A DNA stretch of 64,000 bases from Streptococcus vicugnae (GTDB lineage: Bacteria; Bacillota; Bacilli; Lactobacillales; Streptococcaceae): assembly GCF_016461705.1 (NCBI RefSeq), contig NZ_JAEMHW010000001.1, positions 186,001-250,000 of the forward strand, written 5' to 3'. Within the stretch, counting starts at the first letter, position 1. Every line of letters starts with the position of its first letter. The notes under the pieces are model-generated. The model did not search any database, was not told the DNA's origin, and saw nothing but the letters and a program-made list of their open reading frames with translations. A program made the position numbers and the translations under genes. Below are positions 24,913-34,572 of the stretch, in pieces.

Positions 24913-25824
24913 TTATAATTCATTAGCAATTTTATTGATTTTACGTAATCTATGGTTGACACCGCTTTTGGTTAAGGTACCTTCCAAATGATCCGCAATT
25001 TGTTGAATCGAGTAATCAGGATTTTCAACGCGAATTTTGGCCACTTGTTGAAGTTCGATTGGCAACGTTTCAAGGCCAACGGTATCCATGATTTTGATGA
25101 TATTATTGATGGTCTTCATGCTTGCTGTGACGGTTTTAGCAATATTTGCCGTCTCTGCATTATTAGCACGGTTAACATCATTACGTGTCTCACGCATAAT
25201 CTTAACTTCTTCAAAAATATCCTTACACTCTAAGGCACCAATGACTAGAAGAAAATCCATAATATCTTCGGCTTTTTGTAAGTAAGTCACTGCACCATTT
25301 TTGTGTTCAATAACTTTGGCATCAAGGATAAATTTTCGCATCAAGTTTGCCAAGTCTTCAGCGTGATCTTGGTAAACCGAAAAGATTTCCAGTTGGTATT
25401 TTCCAGACTCTGGATCACGAATAGTACCCGTTGCCAAGAAAGCCCCACGTAAATAAGCGCGTCCCTTGTCATCATCTTCAAGGATATTAGGATTAATGCC
25501 CATCTCAATACCAAAGAAAGAATCCGCCAATTGCAAATCTGTTAAAATCTCTCTGACATTTGTCGCCACAAAAACATTGTAAACACGATTTTTGCGTAGA
25601 TTCGTCTTTTGATGATACTTAATCTCTGGCTGAACATGATAAATCGTCTCAATCAATTCATAGATATGACGAGCAACTTTTGCGTTTTCTGTCGTGATAG
25701 ACAAGGTCAATCCTGCACCCGTCAAGCCAAGGCTACCAGACATCTTAATAATGGCTGATAATTCACTCTTATCGAATCGCGACAAATTCAACAATTCTTC
25801 TTTAACTTTTACTGTAAAACTCAT
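24913..25824 (-). CDS. whiA: WhiA, sporulation-type DNA-binding protein
   Basis: 303 aa, full length. The N-terminal LAGLIDADG-like fold ([41 protein letters not shown]) has lost the endonuclease residues, as in all WhiA. The C-terminal HTH is [34 protein letters not shown] (described; about 262-295). In Gram-positive bacteria WhiA influences cell division and chromosome segregation without sporulation. It overlaps the end of yvcK by 4 nt, showing translational coupling within the rapZ-yvcK-whiA operon. Confidence 0.95.
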   Translation of the reverse strand: MSFTVKVKEELLNLSRFDKSELSAIIKMSGSLGLTGAGLTLSITTENAKVARHIYELIETIYHVQPEIKYHQKTNLRKNRVYNVFVATNVREILTDLQLADSFFGIEMGINPNILEDDDKGRAYLRGAFLATGTIRDPESGKYQLEIFSVYQDHAEDLANLMRKFILDAKVIEHKNGAVTYLQKAEDIMDFLLVIGALECKDIFEEVKIMRETRNDVNRANNAETANIAKTVTASMKTINNIIKIMDTVGLETLPIELQQVAKIRVENPDYSIQQIADHLEGTLTKSGVNHRLRKINKIANEL

Positions 25825-26798
25825 CGCTTCTTCACCCTCACAAGGTTCATTAATTCTTCAACAACATAGTCGCCATTATGAAAAGCTCCGCCATTTTCTA
25901 AACGTAAGAAATCAGATGAAATAACACGTTTGACTTGTTTACGAAGCCCTGCAAAATCATGCTCAACTTGAACCAAATATTCATCAAATTTATTGTGATC
26001 CATATAATCTTGCGGTACTTTTTCGATGTTAACTAAGACCGTGTCAATGACGTCTTTTCCAAGGTGACGATTGAGCACCTCAACGTGGTTAGCATCTGTA
26101 AAATGCTCTGTCTCACCATACTGAGTCATGATATTACAAACATAAGCTACCTCAGCTGTCGTATCAAGAAGAGCCTGCTTAATTTCAGGAATAACCAAGT
26201 TTGGCAAAATAGATGTAAATAAAGATCCAGGACCAAGCACAATCATATCACTATCCATGATGGCATCGACCACTTTTCGACTAGCCGACGGTTCATCGTC
26301 ATTATATGTATTTGTGACATAAACATGGTCAATCATCCCTTGATAATCAGCAATATGACTCTCACCAGTTACTTCATGACCATCTTTAAACACAGCATGC
26401 AAAGTCAAAGGATTCTCACTTGCTGGGTAAATTTTTCCTGTAACGTGGAAAAATTTTGTCAAAATCTGCATGGCACTATAAGTTGAGCCTTCCATCTCAG
26501 CAATCCCTGAAATAATGAGGTTACCAAGTGGGTGTCCTGCCAATGGCCCATCGCCTTCAGCAAAGCGATACTGAAAGACTTTTTCATAAAACTTAGGCAT
26601 ATCACTCATGGCAACAAGGACATTTCTAAGATCTCCTGGTGGTGTCAGCTGCATGACCGAACGTAAAGCACCTGAGCTACCTCCATCATCAGCAACCGTT
26701 ACGATGGCTGTAATATCAACGTCTTCATGTCTTAAACTATTTAAAATAACAGGAATACCTGTCCCACCACCAATAACGGTAATTTTAGGTTTTCTCAT
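25821..26798 (-). CDS. yvcK: YvcK/GlmR-family gluconeogenesis and wall regulator
   Basis: 325 aa. It belongs to the CofD/UPF0052 family: a Rossmann-like nucleotide-sugar-binding protein with [14 protein letters not shown] (residues about 10-23), [26 protein letters not shown] and [10 protein letters not shown]. Homologues bind UDP-GlcNAc and control peptidoglycan precursor supply and growth on gluconeogenic carbon. Its start overlaps rapZ by 4 nt and its end overlaps whiA by 4 nt. Confidence 0.95.
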   Translation of the reverse strand: MRKPKITVIGGGTGIPVILNSLRHEDVDITAIVTVADDGGSSGALRSVMQLTPPGDLRNVLVAMSDMPKFYEKVFQYRFAEGDGPLAGHPLGNLIISGIAEMEGSTYSAMQILTKFFHVTGKIYPASENPLTLHAVFKDGHEVTGESHIADYQGMIDHVYVTNTYNDDEPSASRKVVDAIMDSDMIVLGPGSLFTSILPNLVIPEIKQALLDTTAEVAYVCNIMTQYGETEHFTDANHVEVLNRHLGKDVIDTVLVNIEKVPQDYMDHNKFDEYLVQVEHDFAGLRKQVKRVISSDFLRLENGGAFHNGDYVVEELMNLVRVKKR

Positions 26799-27685
26799 GA
26801 ACGGTTCACAGTCTCCTTGCGACGATTTTTATCACGGTGGGTTTCATTGACTACCCAATCCGCTTTGAGCTCTTCAGCTAAGCGATGAGCAAAAGCAACA
26901 CTACGGTGTTGTCCACCTGTACAACCAACAGCAATCGTTAAAATAGACTTTCCTTCTTTTTGGTAACCAGGCAAGATAGGTTTGATAAGACCAATCAAAT
27001 GTTGGTAAAAATCCTCAGATTCTTCGTGATTCATCACATAATCATAGACTTCTTTTTCAAGACCTGTTTGATTGCGAAGTTCTGGTTTGTAGTATGGATT
27101 TGGCAAGAAACGTACGTCAAATACCAAGTCTGCATCGAGTGGCAAGCCATATTTGAAACCAAAACTCATGACTTCAATACGAAATGAAGCTTGATTTTCA
27201 TCACTTGAAAATTGTTCAGAAATGGTTTTACGCAATTGACGCGGTGTTAATTCTGTCGTATCAACCACATTTTGACTCAAGTTTTTCAATGGGGCTAACA
27301 ATTCACGCTCCAACTTAATCCCGTCTAAAATACGACCATCTGCTGCTAGCGGGTGGCTACGGCGTGTTTCTTTGTAGCGCGCCACAAGTTCACCATCTGT
27401 TGCATCCAAGAAAAGAATCTTGAAGTCAATTTTTGGATTTGAATCAATTTTATCTAAAACAGAAGTAATTTCGTTGAAGAAAAGACGACTACGCATGTCC
27501 ACCACAAGAGCAACACGATTATTGTCACTTGTTTTTTCAACTAATTCAATAAATTTTGGCACCAAAGTCGGTGGCATATTATCAATAGTAAAATACCCTA
27601 AATCTTCAAAGGATTGAATGGCCACTGTCTTACCAGCACCACTCATCCCAGTTACAATAACTAAGTTAATCTCTTTATCAGACAT
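26795..27685 (-). CDS. rapZ: RapZ/YvcJ family nucleotide-binding protein
   Basis: 296 aa. P-loop protein with Walker A GMSGAGKT (residues about 13-20), [11 protein letters not shown], and the RapZ C-terminal domain with [23 protein letters not shown] and [12 protein letters not shown]. In E. coli RapZ is an RNA-binding regulator of GlmS; in Bacillus YvcJ is a NTPase affecting competence. The gene overlaps yvcK by 4 nt and DUF1003 by 8 nt, so the four genes form one tightly packed operon. Confidence 0.94.
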   Translation of the reverse strand: MSDKEINLVIVTGMSGAGKTVAIQSFEDLGYFTIDNMPPTLVPKFIELVEKTSDNNRVALVVDMRSRLFFNEITSVLDKIDSNPKIDFKILFLDATDGELVARYKETRRSHPLAADGRILDGIKLERELLAPLKNLSQNVVDTTELTPRQLRKTISEQFSSDENQASFRIEVMSFGFKYGLPLDADLVFDVRFLPNPYYKPELRNQTGLEKEVYDYVMNHEESEDFYQHLIGLIKPILPGYQKEGKSILTIAVGCTGGQHRSVAFAHRLAEELKADWVVNETHRDKNRRKETVNRS

Positions 27686-28448
27686 TTTCTTCGCTCCCTC
27701 TCATTTTTTCAATTTGACCCACTAAACGCGCCTGTTCTTCCTGCATACTCACCAATTGTTTTGTCAGAGAAGCTAGCATTTCCGTTTGTAATTTTTGAAT
27801 TTCCAATAAATCTGACTGATCTTGCTGAACCAAGTGATCCAATTTGGTGTGCAATAAGCGGATGCCTTCCTCTGATACCTTATTAACATTGTAATCATTC
27901 TTAGCTTGCAAGCGATCGTAGTCAGAAGCTCGATTTTGACTCATCATAATTAATGGCGCTTGAACAGCTGCTAAAGTTGATAATGCAAGATTTAACAAAA
28001 TAAAAGGATATTTGTCAAATACAATTCCAAAAGGCTTCACAACATTGAAAGCCATCCAAACTCCCATAAAGCAGATAAATGTAATGATAAAAGTCCATGA
28101 CCCACCAAAACGAGCGACATCATCTGCAATCCGCTGACCAAAAGTAATCTTTCTATCTAATTGATCTTGAACATCTAAAGCTGTGTAACCTTTATGCTTA
28201 GTCGCATCATAAACAGCTTCACGAACATAGTCATTTTTACGATTGGCTTTATCAATAATCTCTTCTAAAAAGAGAAGGCGATAATAAGTCAGATTCTTAT
28301 GGCTAATAAAGGCATCTTCGTTAACATCAGGATGTTGCTTTTTGATAATCTCTTGTAATCTAATGTCCAGAGAATTGATTAAAACACCTTCTTCTTCTGG
28401 ATAATAGTGGTGATCAATGCTATCTTGCATTAGCTGTTTTTGGCTCAT
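27678..28448 (-). CDS. DUF1003 membrane protein
   Basis: 256 aa. N-terminal soluble part, then two TM helices ([18 protein letters not shown] and [20 protein letters not shown], about residues 137-185) around the DUF1003 signature [13 protein letters not shown]...[11 protein letters not shown]. The remainder is helical ([20 protein letters not shown]). Function is unknown; the family is widespread in bacteria. It is the first gene of the operon with rapZ, overlapping its start. SD AAAGGAT before the ATG. Confidence 0.85.
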   Translation of the reverse strand: MSQKQLMQDSIDHHYYPEEEGVLINSLDIRLQEIIKKQHPDVNEDAFISHKNLTYYRLLFLEEIIDKANRKNDYVREAVYDATKHKGYTALDVQDQLDRKITFGQRIADDVARFGGSWTFIITFICFMGVWMAFNVVKPFGIVFDKYPFILLNLALSTLAAVQAPLIMMSQNRASDYDRLQAKNDYNVNKVSEEGIRLLHTKLDHLVQQDQSDLLEIQKLQTEMLASLTKQLVSMQEEQARLVGQIEKMRGSEENV

Positions 28449-28492
28449 AAGATCCTTCTTTCTGTCTGTTCCATTATATCAAAAATAAAATA

Positions 28493-28516
28493 AAAAAGCT
28501 GACTTCTCAGCTCTTT
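28493..28516 (-). terminator. tetR terminator
   Basis: AGCTGA/TCAGCT stem with GAAG loop and a six-T tail on the minus strand, just after the TetR gene. Confidence 0.7.
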
Positions 28517-28520
28517 TATA

Positions 28521-29132
28521 CTAATCTTCTCGATCAATAATAACTCCCATAACAGTAAGGTGGCCATTACTAACTAAAGTCAAAACAAGACGTGCCAAAT
28601 CTTTAGCAGGCATTGAAAAATCTGACTTAATCCACCACATCAAAGTACCTGTAAAAATACTCGTTAAGTAAGCCACAATAAAATCAGTCGGAACTTGTTC
28701 ACCAGATTCTGTAACGTTCAACTTAGCTAATAAATGATCGTATTTTTCATGAACCAAACTTCCAAATTCTTCTTGCATGACTTCTTGCGAAATGCTTTTC
28801 AGAACAATTTTAGCAATTGCGGCATTCTTTTCTAATCCGTGATAAAACTCTGTCAAAAGCTTCTCAGCTCGCTTAACTTTTACCCTCTCACCATTTGTAA
28901 TCTGAGCCGCATCAATCATATCTGACATTTGTTCAAGAACTTGTTGCTGAATACCTTTTTGAAGATCATCTTTGTCAGCGTAATGCGCATAAAAAGTTGC
29001 CCGATTAATCATGGCTTCATCAGCAATATCTTGCACAGTAATTTTCTCATATGGCTTTTCACTGAGCAGTTTAGCAAAAGCGTCAAAAATCAGTTTTTCA
29101 GTTCTCAAATAACGAATATCAGTAAGTTTCAT
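28521..29132 (-). CDS. TetR/AcrR-family regulator
   Basis: 203 aa. The N-terminal TetR HTH reads ITVQDIADEAMINRATFYAHYADK (the helix-turn-helix, about residues 30-53), preceded by KLIFDAFAKLLSEKPYEK. The C-terminal ligand domain ends with LTSIFTGTLMWWIKSDFSM, typical of the TetR_C subfamily near DhaS. It is divergent from the activase pair at 29430, with several TGTTG/CAACA dyads in between, so it most likely represses that operon and itself. The ligand is unknown; by context it could be an acyl-CoA, hydroxy acid or fatty acid. Confidence 0.9.
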   Translation of the reverse strand: MKLTDIRYLRTEKLIFDAFAKLLSEKPYEKITVQDIADEAMINRATFYAHYADKDDLQKGIQQQVLEQMSDMIDAAQITNGERVKVKRAEKLLTEFYHGLEKNAAIAKIVLKSISQEVMQEEFGSLVHEKYDHLLAKLNVTESGEQVPTDFIVAYLTSIFTGTLMWWIKSDFSMPAKDLARLVLTLVSNGHLTVMGVIIDRED

Positions 29133-29170
29133 GAGCTATTCCTCCGAGATAAACAACAGATTGTCGGGAA

Positions 29171-29279
29171 TGTGTTGTTTAAGCAACACAAGTTAAAAAA
29201 TTAGCGATTGCAATTGACAATGAGTGTTCTATAATACTATTATAACAAACACTCTGTTGAATAAGCAACAGCTTGTTGT
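29171..29279. promoter_or_regulatory. Divergent promoter with TetR-type operators
   Basis: Dyads: TGTGTTG-TTTAAG-CAACACA (29171-29190), CAACA-GCT-TGTTG (29266-29278) and GAGTGTT-N19-AACACTC (29222-29254). The plus-strand promoter TTGACA (29214-29219), 18 bp, TATTAT (29238-29243) lies within the third dyad. Shared TGTTG half-sites point to one regulator, the adjacent TetR protein. The remaining bases of this 297-bp gap show no gene. Confidence 0.65.
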
Positions 29280-29429
29280 GACATTAACAGTGTGTTAGAT
29301 AAGGTAAGAAAGGATTGAAATAGTGTTAAAGAACTGTCGACGTAACTACATTATTCGTTGCTAGATAATGAGTCATTTTTAGGAATGATATTTATCTACT
29401 ACCTTCTAACACTTTTAGGTTTTTTATTA

Positions 29430-31211
29430 ATGTTTAAAGCAGGTATAGATGTCGGGTCGACCACTGTTAAAGTAGTCATCTTCGACGATAATTATCAATT
29501 ACTATTTTCACGTTATGAGCGTCACTTTTCTGACGTCAAAACAGCAACTATCAAAGTTTTAAGCGAAGCCATTGCTGAAATTGGTGACCAAACAGTCAGT
29601 ATTGCTATAACTGGTTCTGGAGGTATGGGCTTAGCTGATATAGCTAAAATTCCATTTGTCCAAGAAGTTATTGCTGCAACAACTACCGTTGAAAAATTCA
29701 TCCCAGAAACTGATGTTGTGATTGAACTTGGTGGTGAAGATGCCAAAATGACTTTCTTTGGTGATACCCTCGAACAACGCATGAACGGAACATGTGCCGG
29801 TGGTACTGGTGCCTTCATTGACCAAATGGCTGGCCTCCTAAAAACAGATGCTAACGGGGTTAACGAACTCGCAAAGGGCTATGAAACCATATATCCAATT
29901 GCAAGCCGCTGTGGAGTATTTGCTAAAACTGACGTGCAACCATTGATTAACGAAGGTGCTCGAAAAGAAGATATTGCTGCTTCTATCTTCCAAGCTGTTG
30001 TTAACCAAACCATCGCTGGACTAGCTTCTGGTCGTAAAATCACTGGAAACATCGCCTTTCTTGGTGGACCACTCTTTTTTATGAGTGAACTTCGCAAGCG
30101 TTTCATTGAAACCCTTAATATTACACCAGAGCACGTTATTTTCCCTGAAAATCCACAACTCTTCGTAGCTATGGGAGCTGCTTTAGATCAAGACCAAGCT
30201 CAAATTGCTTTGTCAGAAATTATTCATAACCTCGAAAACAATACGTCAAAATCTTTAGTTCCTAAAAATACTCTCGACGTTCTTTTTAAAGATCAAGCTG
30301 AATTAGATGCTTGGCGTGCTCGTCATGATGAAGCAAGTGTTGAATACAAGGATATGGCGACTGCTTCAGGTCCTCTTTTCCTTGGAATCGATGCTGGGTC
30401 AACCACTTCAAAAGTTGTCCTTACTGATCCTGACGGAGCAATTCTCTTCCAGCACTATGGTAATAACCAAGGTCAGCCTCTTGAAAATGTTATTTCTATC
30501 CTAAAAGAACTCTATCACCAATTGCCACAAGACGCTTTTATTGCCCGCTCTTGTGTTACAGGATATGGTGAAAACCTCATCAAAGCTGCTCTTCACGTTG
30601 ATTACGGTGAAGTCGAAACGGTAGCCCACTTTAAAGCAGCTAACTACTTCAATCCTGGTGTTGATTTTATCCTTGACATTGGTGGACAAGATATGAAAGC
30701 CATGAGTGTCCGTGATGGTGCTCTATCAAGCATTCAATTAAATGAAGCTTGTTCTTCTGGCTGTGGGTCATTTATCGAAACTTTTGCCAAATCCCTCGAA
30801 TATGATGTCAAAGATTTTGCCAAAGTTGCTCTTCTTGCTAAGCACCCCGTTGACCTCGGCTCACGCTGCACAGTCTTTATGAACTCTAAGGTAAAACAAG
30901 TTCAAAAAGAAGGGGCTACGGTTGCTGATATTTCAGCAGGGCTTTCATACTCTGTCATCAAAAACGCCCTTTACAAAGTTATCAAATTAAAACGTCCCGA
31001 AGATTTGGGTGAGAAAATCGTTGTTCAAGGTGGAACTTTCTACAATGAAGCTGTTCTTCGTGCCTTTGAACTCGTCAGCGAACGCGAAGTCGTTCGACCA
31101 AGCATTGCTGGACTTATGGGAGCTTATGGCTGCGCTATTATCGCTAAAGAAAAATACGAAGATGAACTAGCCAACCAAGAAGCTACTCTTGAAGTTAGTG
31201 CGGTTCAGTAA
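29430..31211 (+). CDS. Acyl-CoA dehydratase activase-like ATPase, tandem BcrAD/BadFG domains
   Basis: 593 aa from the ATG at 29430 ([12 protein letters not shown]), chosen because the ATPase fold begins there; the SD is weak and upstream starts (29385, 29358) cannot be excluded. Two ASKHA ATPase domains occur in tandem: [12 protein letters not shown] with GGEDAKM and CAGGTGAF, then [12 protein letters not shown] with GGQDMKA and CSSGCGSF; the CxxG cysteines are of the type that hold the shared [4Fe-4S] cluster in HgdC. Related enzymes drive ATP-dependent electron transfer to 2-hydroxyacyl-CoA dehydratases. It forms an operon with the next gene (12-nt gap). In many Firmicutes the two are one large protein. 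Confidence 0.85.
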   Translation: MFKAGIDVGSTTVKVVIFDDNYQLLFSRYERHFSDVKTATIKVLSEAIAEIGDQTVSIAITGSGGMGLADIAKIPFVQEVIAATTTVEKFIPETDVVIELGGEDAKMTFFGDTLEQRMNGTCAGGTGAFIDQMAGLLKTDANGVNELAKGYETIYPIASRCGVFAKTDVQPLINEGARKEDIAASIFQAVVNQTIAGLASGRKITGNIAFLGGPLFFMSELRKRFIETLNITPEHVIFPENPQLFVAMGAALDQDQAQIALSEIIHNLENNTSKSLVPKNTLDVLFKDQAELDAWRARHDEASVEYKDMATASGPLFLGIDAGSTTSKVVLTDPDGAILFQHYGNNQGQPLENVISILKELYHQLPQDAFIARSCVTGYGENLIKAALHVDYGEVETVAHFKAANYFNPGVDFILDIGGQDMKAMSVRDGALSSIQLNEACSSGCGSFIETFAKSLEYDVKDFAKVALLAKHPVDLGSRCTVFMNSKVKQVQKEGATVADISAGLSYSVIKNALYKVIKLKRPEDLGEKIVVQGGTFYNEAVLRAFELVSEREVVRPSIAGLMGAYGCAIIAKEKYEDELANQEATLEVSAVQ

Positions 31212-31223
31212 AGGAGGGAAAGC

Positions 31224-33815
31224 ATGACTGAAACATTATTGACAGCCAATCGCAACAAATCATCTTTGATGGGGCTTGAAGAACTCGATCAATTTACCAC
31301 TCAAAAAGAATTCACACGTTGCGGCATGTGTGAAAATAACTGTGCTTTAACTGTTACCATTTTTAATGACGGTTCAAAATTTGTTACTGGTAACCGTTGT
31401 GAACGCGGAGCTGAAAAAGTCACTAAAATCAAATTCGACCGTAGCAACCAAAAAGAAAATCTGGTCGATTACAAATACAAAAAACTCTTCAAATTCAAAG
31501 CTTTGTCAAAACGCGATGCTGTCCATGGTATCGTCGGGATCCCTCGTGTGCTAAACATGTATGAAAATTACCCACTTTGGCATACTGTCCTTACTGACTT
31601 AGGATTCCGTGTTCAAATTTCACCAAAATCAGACAAACGTTTATTTGAAAAAGGAATTGAAACCATTCCAAGTGACACCGTTTGTTATCCTGCCAAAATG
31701 GTTCATGGTCACATTCAAAGTTTAATTGACCGTAAAGTTGATGCCATTTTCTATCCTAGTGTCATCTACGAGCAAATTGAAAATAGCAAAGCACCTAACC
31801 ACTACAACTGTCCAATCGTTCAAAGTTATCCAGAAGTCATTGAAAAAAATATGGATCCGATTCGTAATGGCGACGTAAACTATTTCCACCCATTTGTGAA
31901 TCTTGCTGACCACGAATCAGTTGTCAAATCACTTGCCAAGAGCTTTGCAGATTATGATGATATTACTATCGATGATATTCGAAATGCCGTTGAACATGGT
32001 TACCAGGTATTAGCTGACTTCAAAAAAGATTTACAAGACAAAGCTGATGAACTTCTTAGTCGACTAGCTCTTAACAATGAAAAAGCAATTGTTCTTTCTG
32101 GACGCCCATATCACCTTGACCCTGAAATCAATCACGGGATTGCTAATATTATTACGCAAGAAGGTTTCCACGTTTTAACTGAAGATATGGTATCAGGCTT
32201 AGAAGAGGTAGCTGGTCTGCGCGTGGTTAATCAATGGGTTTACCACTCACGCCTATACGCTGCCGCTAAAGTGGTCTCTAAAAATCCTAATCTTGAATTA
32301 GTCCAATTAAATAGTTTTGGTTGCGGACTTGATGCTGTAACAACGGACCAAGTCGAAGAAATCATGCGAGCTCACAACAAACTTTACACTGTGCTAAAAA
32401 TCGATGAAGGAAGCAACCTCGGTGCTATCCGTATTCGTCTTCGTTCCCTCAAAGCAGCCGTTGAAGAACGTGATAAGAAAGCTAAAAAAGCCAATCTCAA
32501 TCACATTTTCAACCAAGCTCCTCAATTCAATGCTGCAACTGAAGAAGAAATCAAAGAACCTGTCTTTACTAAAGACATGAAAAAACGCCACACTCTTCTT
32601 ATGCCAATGCTTTCACCAATTCACCAAAACGGTCTTATTGAAGAAGCCTTCAAACAAGCCGGTTATAATGTTGTCATTCTACCAGCTATGGACCGTAAAG
32701 CCGTTGATGTTGGTCTAAAATTTGTTCATAACGATGCCTGCTACCCTGCCATCATTACCATTGGTCAATTAATTGAAGCTCTTCAAAGCGGTAAATACGA
32801 CCTCGATAATACCAGTGTTATGATGACACAAACAGGTGGTGGCTGCCGTGCAACAAACTATATTCCACTCTTACGAAAAGCCTTAAAAGATGCTGGATAT
32901 CCTCAGATTCCTGTTGTTTCTGTTTCTATGGGAAATCAAGGTACCGAAGAAACACCTGGTTGGAATATTACTTTACCATTTGTAAAACGTCTACTTATCA
33001 GTGTGCTTTATGGTGACCTCTTTGAACGTGTGCTTTATCGTGTTCGTCCATATGAAGCCGTTCCAGGTTCTGCCAATGCTCTGTATGAAAAATGGTTAGA
33101 AATTGCCCGTAAAAATGTCAAATCAGGCTCATACTTCGAGTTCAATCACAATATGAAACGTATCATCAAAGAGTTTGACACACTTGAAACCATTGATTTT
33201 GGACAAAAACCACGAGTTGGTGTGGTCGGAGAAATTTTAGTCAAATACGCTCCAACAGCTAATAACGACATTGTTGCTATCATTGAAAATGAAGGTGGCG
33301 AAGCTGTTGTTCCTGACTTGATTGGCTTTATGAATTACTCACTTTTTAACCAAATCTGGAAAGCTGACGAACTCAACATGAGCCAAAAATCAAAACGCTT
33401 AGCTAAGCTTGGTATCGATGCTATCAATCTTCTTGAAAAACCAATGAACAAAGCCCTTGAAAAATCTGAGCGCTTTGAAGGTATTGAATCCATTTACGAT
33501 ATTGCAAAAGGTGCTGCAAAAGTCGTTTCAATCGGTAATCACACCGGTGAAGGCTGGTTCTTGACGGGTGAAATGATTGAATTGCTTAACAACGGTGTTA
33601 AAAATATCGTTTGTTTGCAACCATTTGGATGTCTTCCAAATCACATTGTTGGTAAAGGCATGTTAAAAGAACTTCGCCGACAATTCAAAGGGGCTAATAT
33701 CTCACCAATCGATTACGACCCAGGCTCATCTGAAGTTAACCAATTGAATCGTATTCGCTTGATGATGACAACAGCTAAAAAGATGCAAAAAGCTTCTTTA
33801 GCCAATTCTAAATAA
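31224..33815 (+). CDS. Activase-associated Fe-S protein (DUF2229/HgdB-like)
   Basis: 863 aa. The N-terminal region contains FTRCGMCENNCALTV (about residues 30-44), a CxxCxxxC pattern for an Fe-S cluster, and later NRCERG. Then come DUF2229 (GIPRVLNMYENYPLWHTVL; PSDTVCYPAKMVHGH) and an HgdB-like part with GRPYHLDPEINHG, NDACYPAIITIGQ, TQTGGGCRATNY and FGCLPNHIVGKG, rich in conserved Cys. These features match the C-terminal portion of the fused clostridial/streptococcal activase proteins. A radical or low-potential redox role is likely; the substrate is unknown and no dehydratase subunits (HgdAB, FldBC) are nearby. SD AAGGAGGG 7 nt before ATG. Confidence 0.85.
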   Translation: MTETLLTANRNKSSLMGLEELDQFTTQKEFTRCGMCENNCALTVTIFNDGSKFVTGNRCERGAEKVTKIKFDRSNQKENLVDYKYKKLFKFKALSKRDAVHGIVGIPRVLNMYENYPLWHTVLTDLGFRVQISPKSDKRLFEKGIETIPSDTVCYPAKMVHGHIQSLIDRKVDAIFYPSVIYEQIENSKAPNHYNCPIVQSYPEVIEKNMDPIRNGDVNYFHPFVNLADHESVVKSLAKSFADYDDITIDDIRNAVEHGYQVLADFKKDLQDKADELLSRLALNNEKAIVLSGRPYHLDPEINHGIANIITQEGFHVLTEDMVSGLEEVAGLRVVNQWVYHSRLYAAAKVVSKNPNLELVQLNSFGCGLDAVTTDQVEEIMRAHNKLYTVLKIDEGSNLGAIRIRLRSLKAAVEERDKKAKKANLNHIFNQAPQFNAATEEEIKEPVFTKDMKKRHTLLMPMLSPIHQNGLIEEAFKQAGYNVVILPAMDRKAVDVGLKFVHNDACYPAIITIGQLIEALQSGKYDLDNTSVMMTQTGGGCRATNYIPLLRKALKDAGYPQIPVVSVSMGNQGTEETPGWNITLPFVKRLLISVLYGDLFERVLYRVRPYEAVPGSANALYEKWLEIARKNVKSGSYFEFNHNMKRIIKEFDTLETIDFGQKPRVGVVGEILVKYAPTANNDIVAIIENEGGEAVVPDLIGFMNYSLFNQIWKADELNMSQKSKRLAKLGIDAINLLEKPMNKALEKSERFEGIESIYDIAKGAAKVVSIGNHTGEGWFLTGEMIELLNNGVKNIVCLQPFGCLPNHIVGKGMLKELRRQFKGANISPIDYDPGSSEVNQLNRIRLMMTTAKKMQKASLANSK

Positions 33816-33824
33816 ATAAAAAAT

Positions 33825-33860
33825 GAAAAAAGTTCGCCGAGAGAGTAGCGAACTTTTTTC
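33825..33860. terminator. Bidirectional terminator
   Basis: Perfect 13-bp stem GAAAAAAGTTCGC/GCGAACTTTTTTC with A/T-rich tails on both sides, serving the activase operon (plus) and ridA (minus). Confidence 0.9.
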
Positions 33861-33885
33861 GTGTCAAATAATATTAAGAGAACAT

Positions 33886-34266
33886 CTAGTCGAGATAAGC
33901 GATGACTTCAATTTCTACCTTGACGTCTTTTGGCAAACGAGCAACTTCAACAGCAGAGCGCGCTGGGAAATCAGCTTTAAAGGCCGTAGCGTACACTTCA
34001 TTAAATGGAACAAAGTCATCCATGTCGCTTAAGAAACATGTTGTTTTAACCACATGGTCAAAATCAGTACCTGCTTCTGCTAAGATAGCAGAAATATTTT
34101 TAAGGACTTGTTTGGTTTGTTCTTGAATGCTTGTACCAATAACTTCACCTGTTTCAGGTGACAAAGGAACTTGTCCTGAAGCAAAAAGGAAGTTACCAAC
34201 AACTTTTCCTTGAACGTAAGGACCAATTGCTGCTGGCGCTTTGTCCGTATGAATTGTTTTCGCCAT
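33886..34266 (-). CDS. ridA: RidA family reactive-intermediate deaminase
   Basis: 126 aa, standard length for the YjgF/YER057c/UK114 family. It hydrolyses toxic enamine/imine intermediates made by PLP enzymes. Family motifs: APAAIGPYVQGKVVGNFLFASGQ (described, about 11-33), KNISAILAEAGTDFDHVVKTTCFL, and the ending RSAVEVARLPKDVKVEIEVIA with the substrate-binding Arg. SD GAGAAGG before the ATG. Monocistronic; the promoter is probably in the gap shared with the preQ1 riboswitch unit. Confidence 0.95.
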   Translation of the reverse strand: MAKTIHTDKAPAAIGPYVQGKVVGNFLFASGQVPLSPETGEVIGTSIQEQTKQVLKNISAILAEAGTDFDHVVKTTCFLSDMDDFVPFNEVYATAFKADFPARSAVEVARLPKDVKVEIEVIAYLD

Positions 34267-34364
34267 AAATTTTCACCTTCTCTCAAATAGATTAGGATTA
34301 TTATAACAAAATATTCTGAAAATTGAAACATATTGATAAATAAAAATGCATTTATTTTCAAATA

Positions 34365-34393
34365 TTTACAAAAAGGCGATTTGTTTATATAAT
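34365..34393 (+). promoter_or_regulatory. Promoter of the preQ1-I riboswitch operon
   Basis: TTTACA (34365-34370), 17-bp spacer, TATAAT (34388-34393). Transcription would start about 30 nt before the aptamer. Confidence 0.8.
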
Positions 34394-34427
34394 AGAAGGC
34401 GTGCATAATCAAAAGTACTACTTTTGG

Positions 34428-34460
34428 ACTGGTTCGAAAACTCCCAGAATAAAAAACTAG
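34428..34460 (+). promoter_or_regulatory. preQ1-I (PreQ1 class I) riboswitch aptamer
   Basis: P1 CTGG (34429-34432)/CCAG (34444-34447) closes a loop starting TTC and ending ACTC, followed by the A-rich tail AATAAAAAACTAG. The conserved pieces GGTTC, ACTCCC and AAAAAACTAG are the hallmark elements of this compact pseudoknot riboswitch; P2 can form between CT (34441-34442) and AG (34459-34460). A terminator 18 nt downstream serves as expression platform. Ligand by family: preQ1, the queuosine precursor. The rest of this 306-base gap shows only promoter and terminator. Confidence 0.85.
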
Positions 34461-34477
34461 CTATCTATCAATTGACA

Positions 34478-34499
34478 AGCTCTTATAGAGCGTCTTTTT
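34478..34499 (+). terminator. Riboswitch-controlled terminator
   Basis: GCTCT-TAT-AGAGC hairpin followed by GTCTTTTT, directly after the preQ1-I aptamer. Confidence 0.7.
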
Positions 34500-34572
34500 G
34501 AGTGGCTTTGTTTTTTATAAAACAAGGCTATTTTTTATTTTCTATAAAAATTTCTTGGGAAAGGAGGACAAA

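Noticed and set aside
34390..34500. Purine riboswitch upstream of the nucleoside hydrolase
   Set aside because: The conserved three-way junction and loop sequences of purine aptamers are absent; the short GGTTC/ACTCCC/AAAAAACTAG arrangement fits preQ1-I instead.
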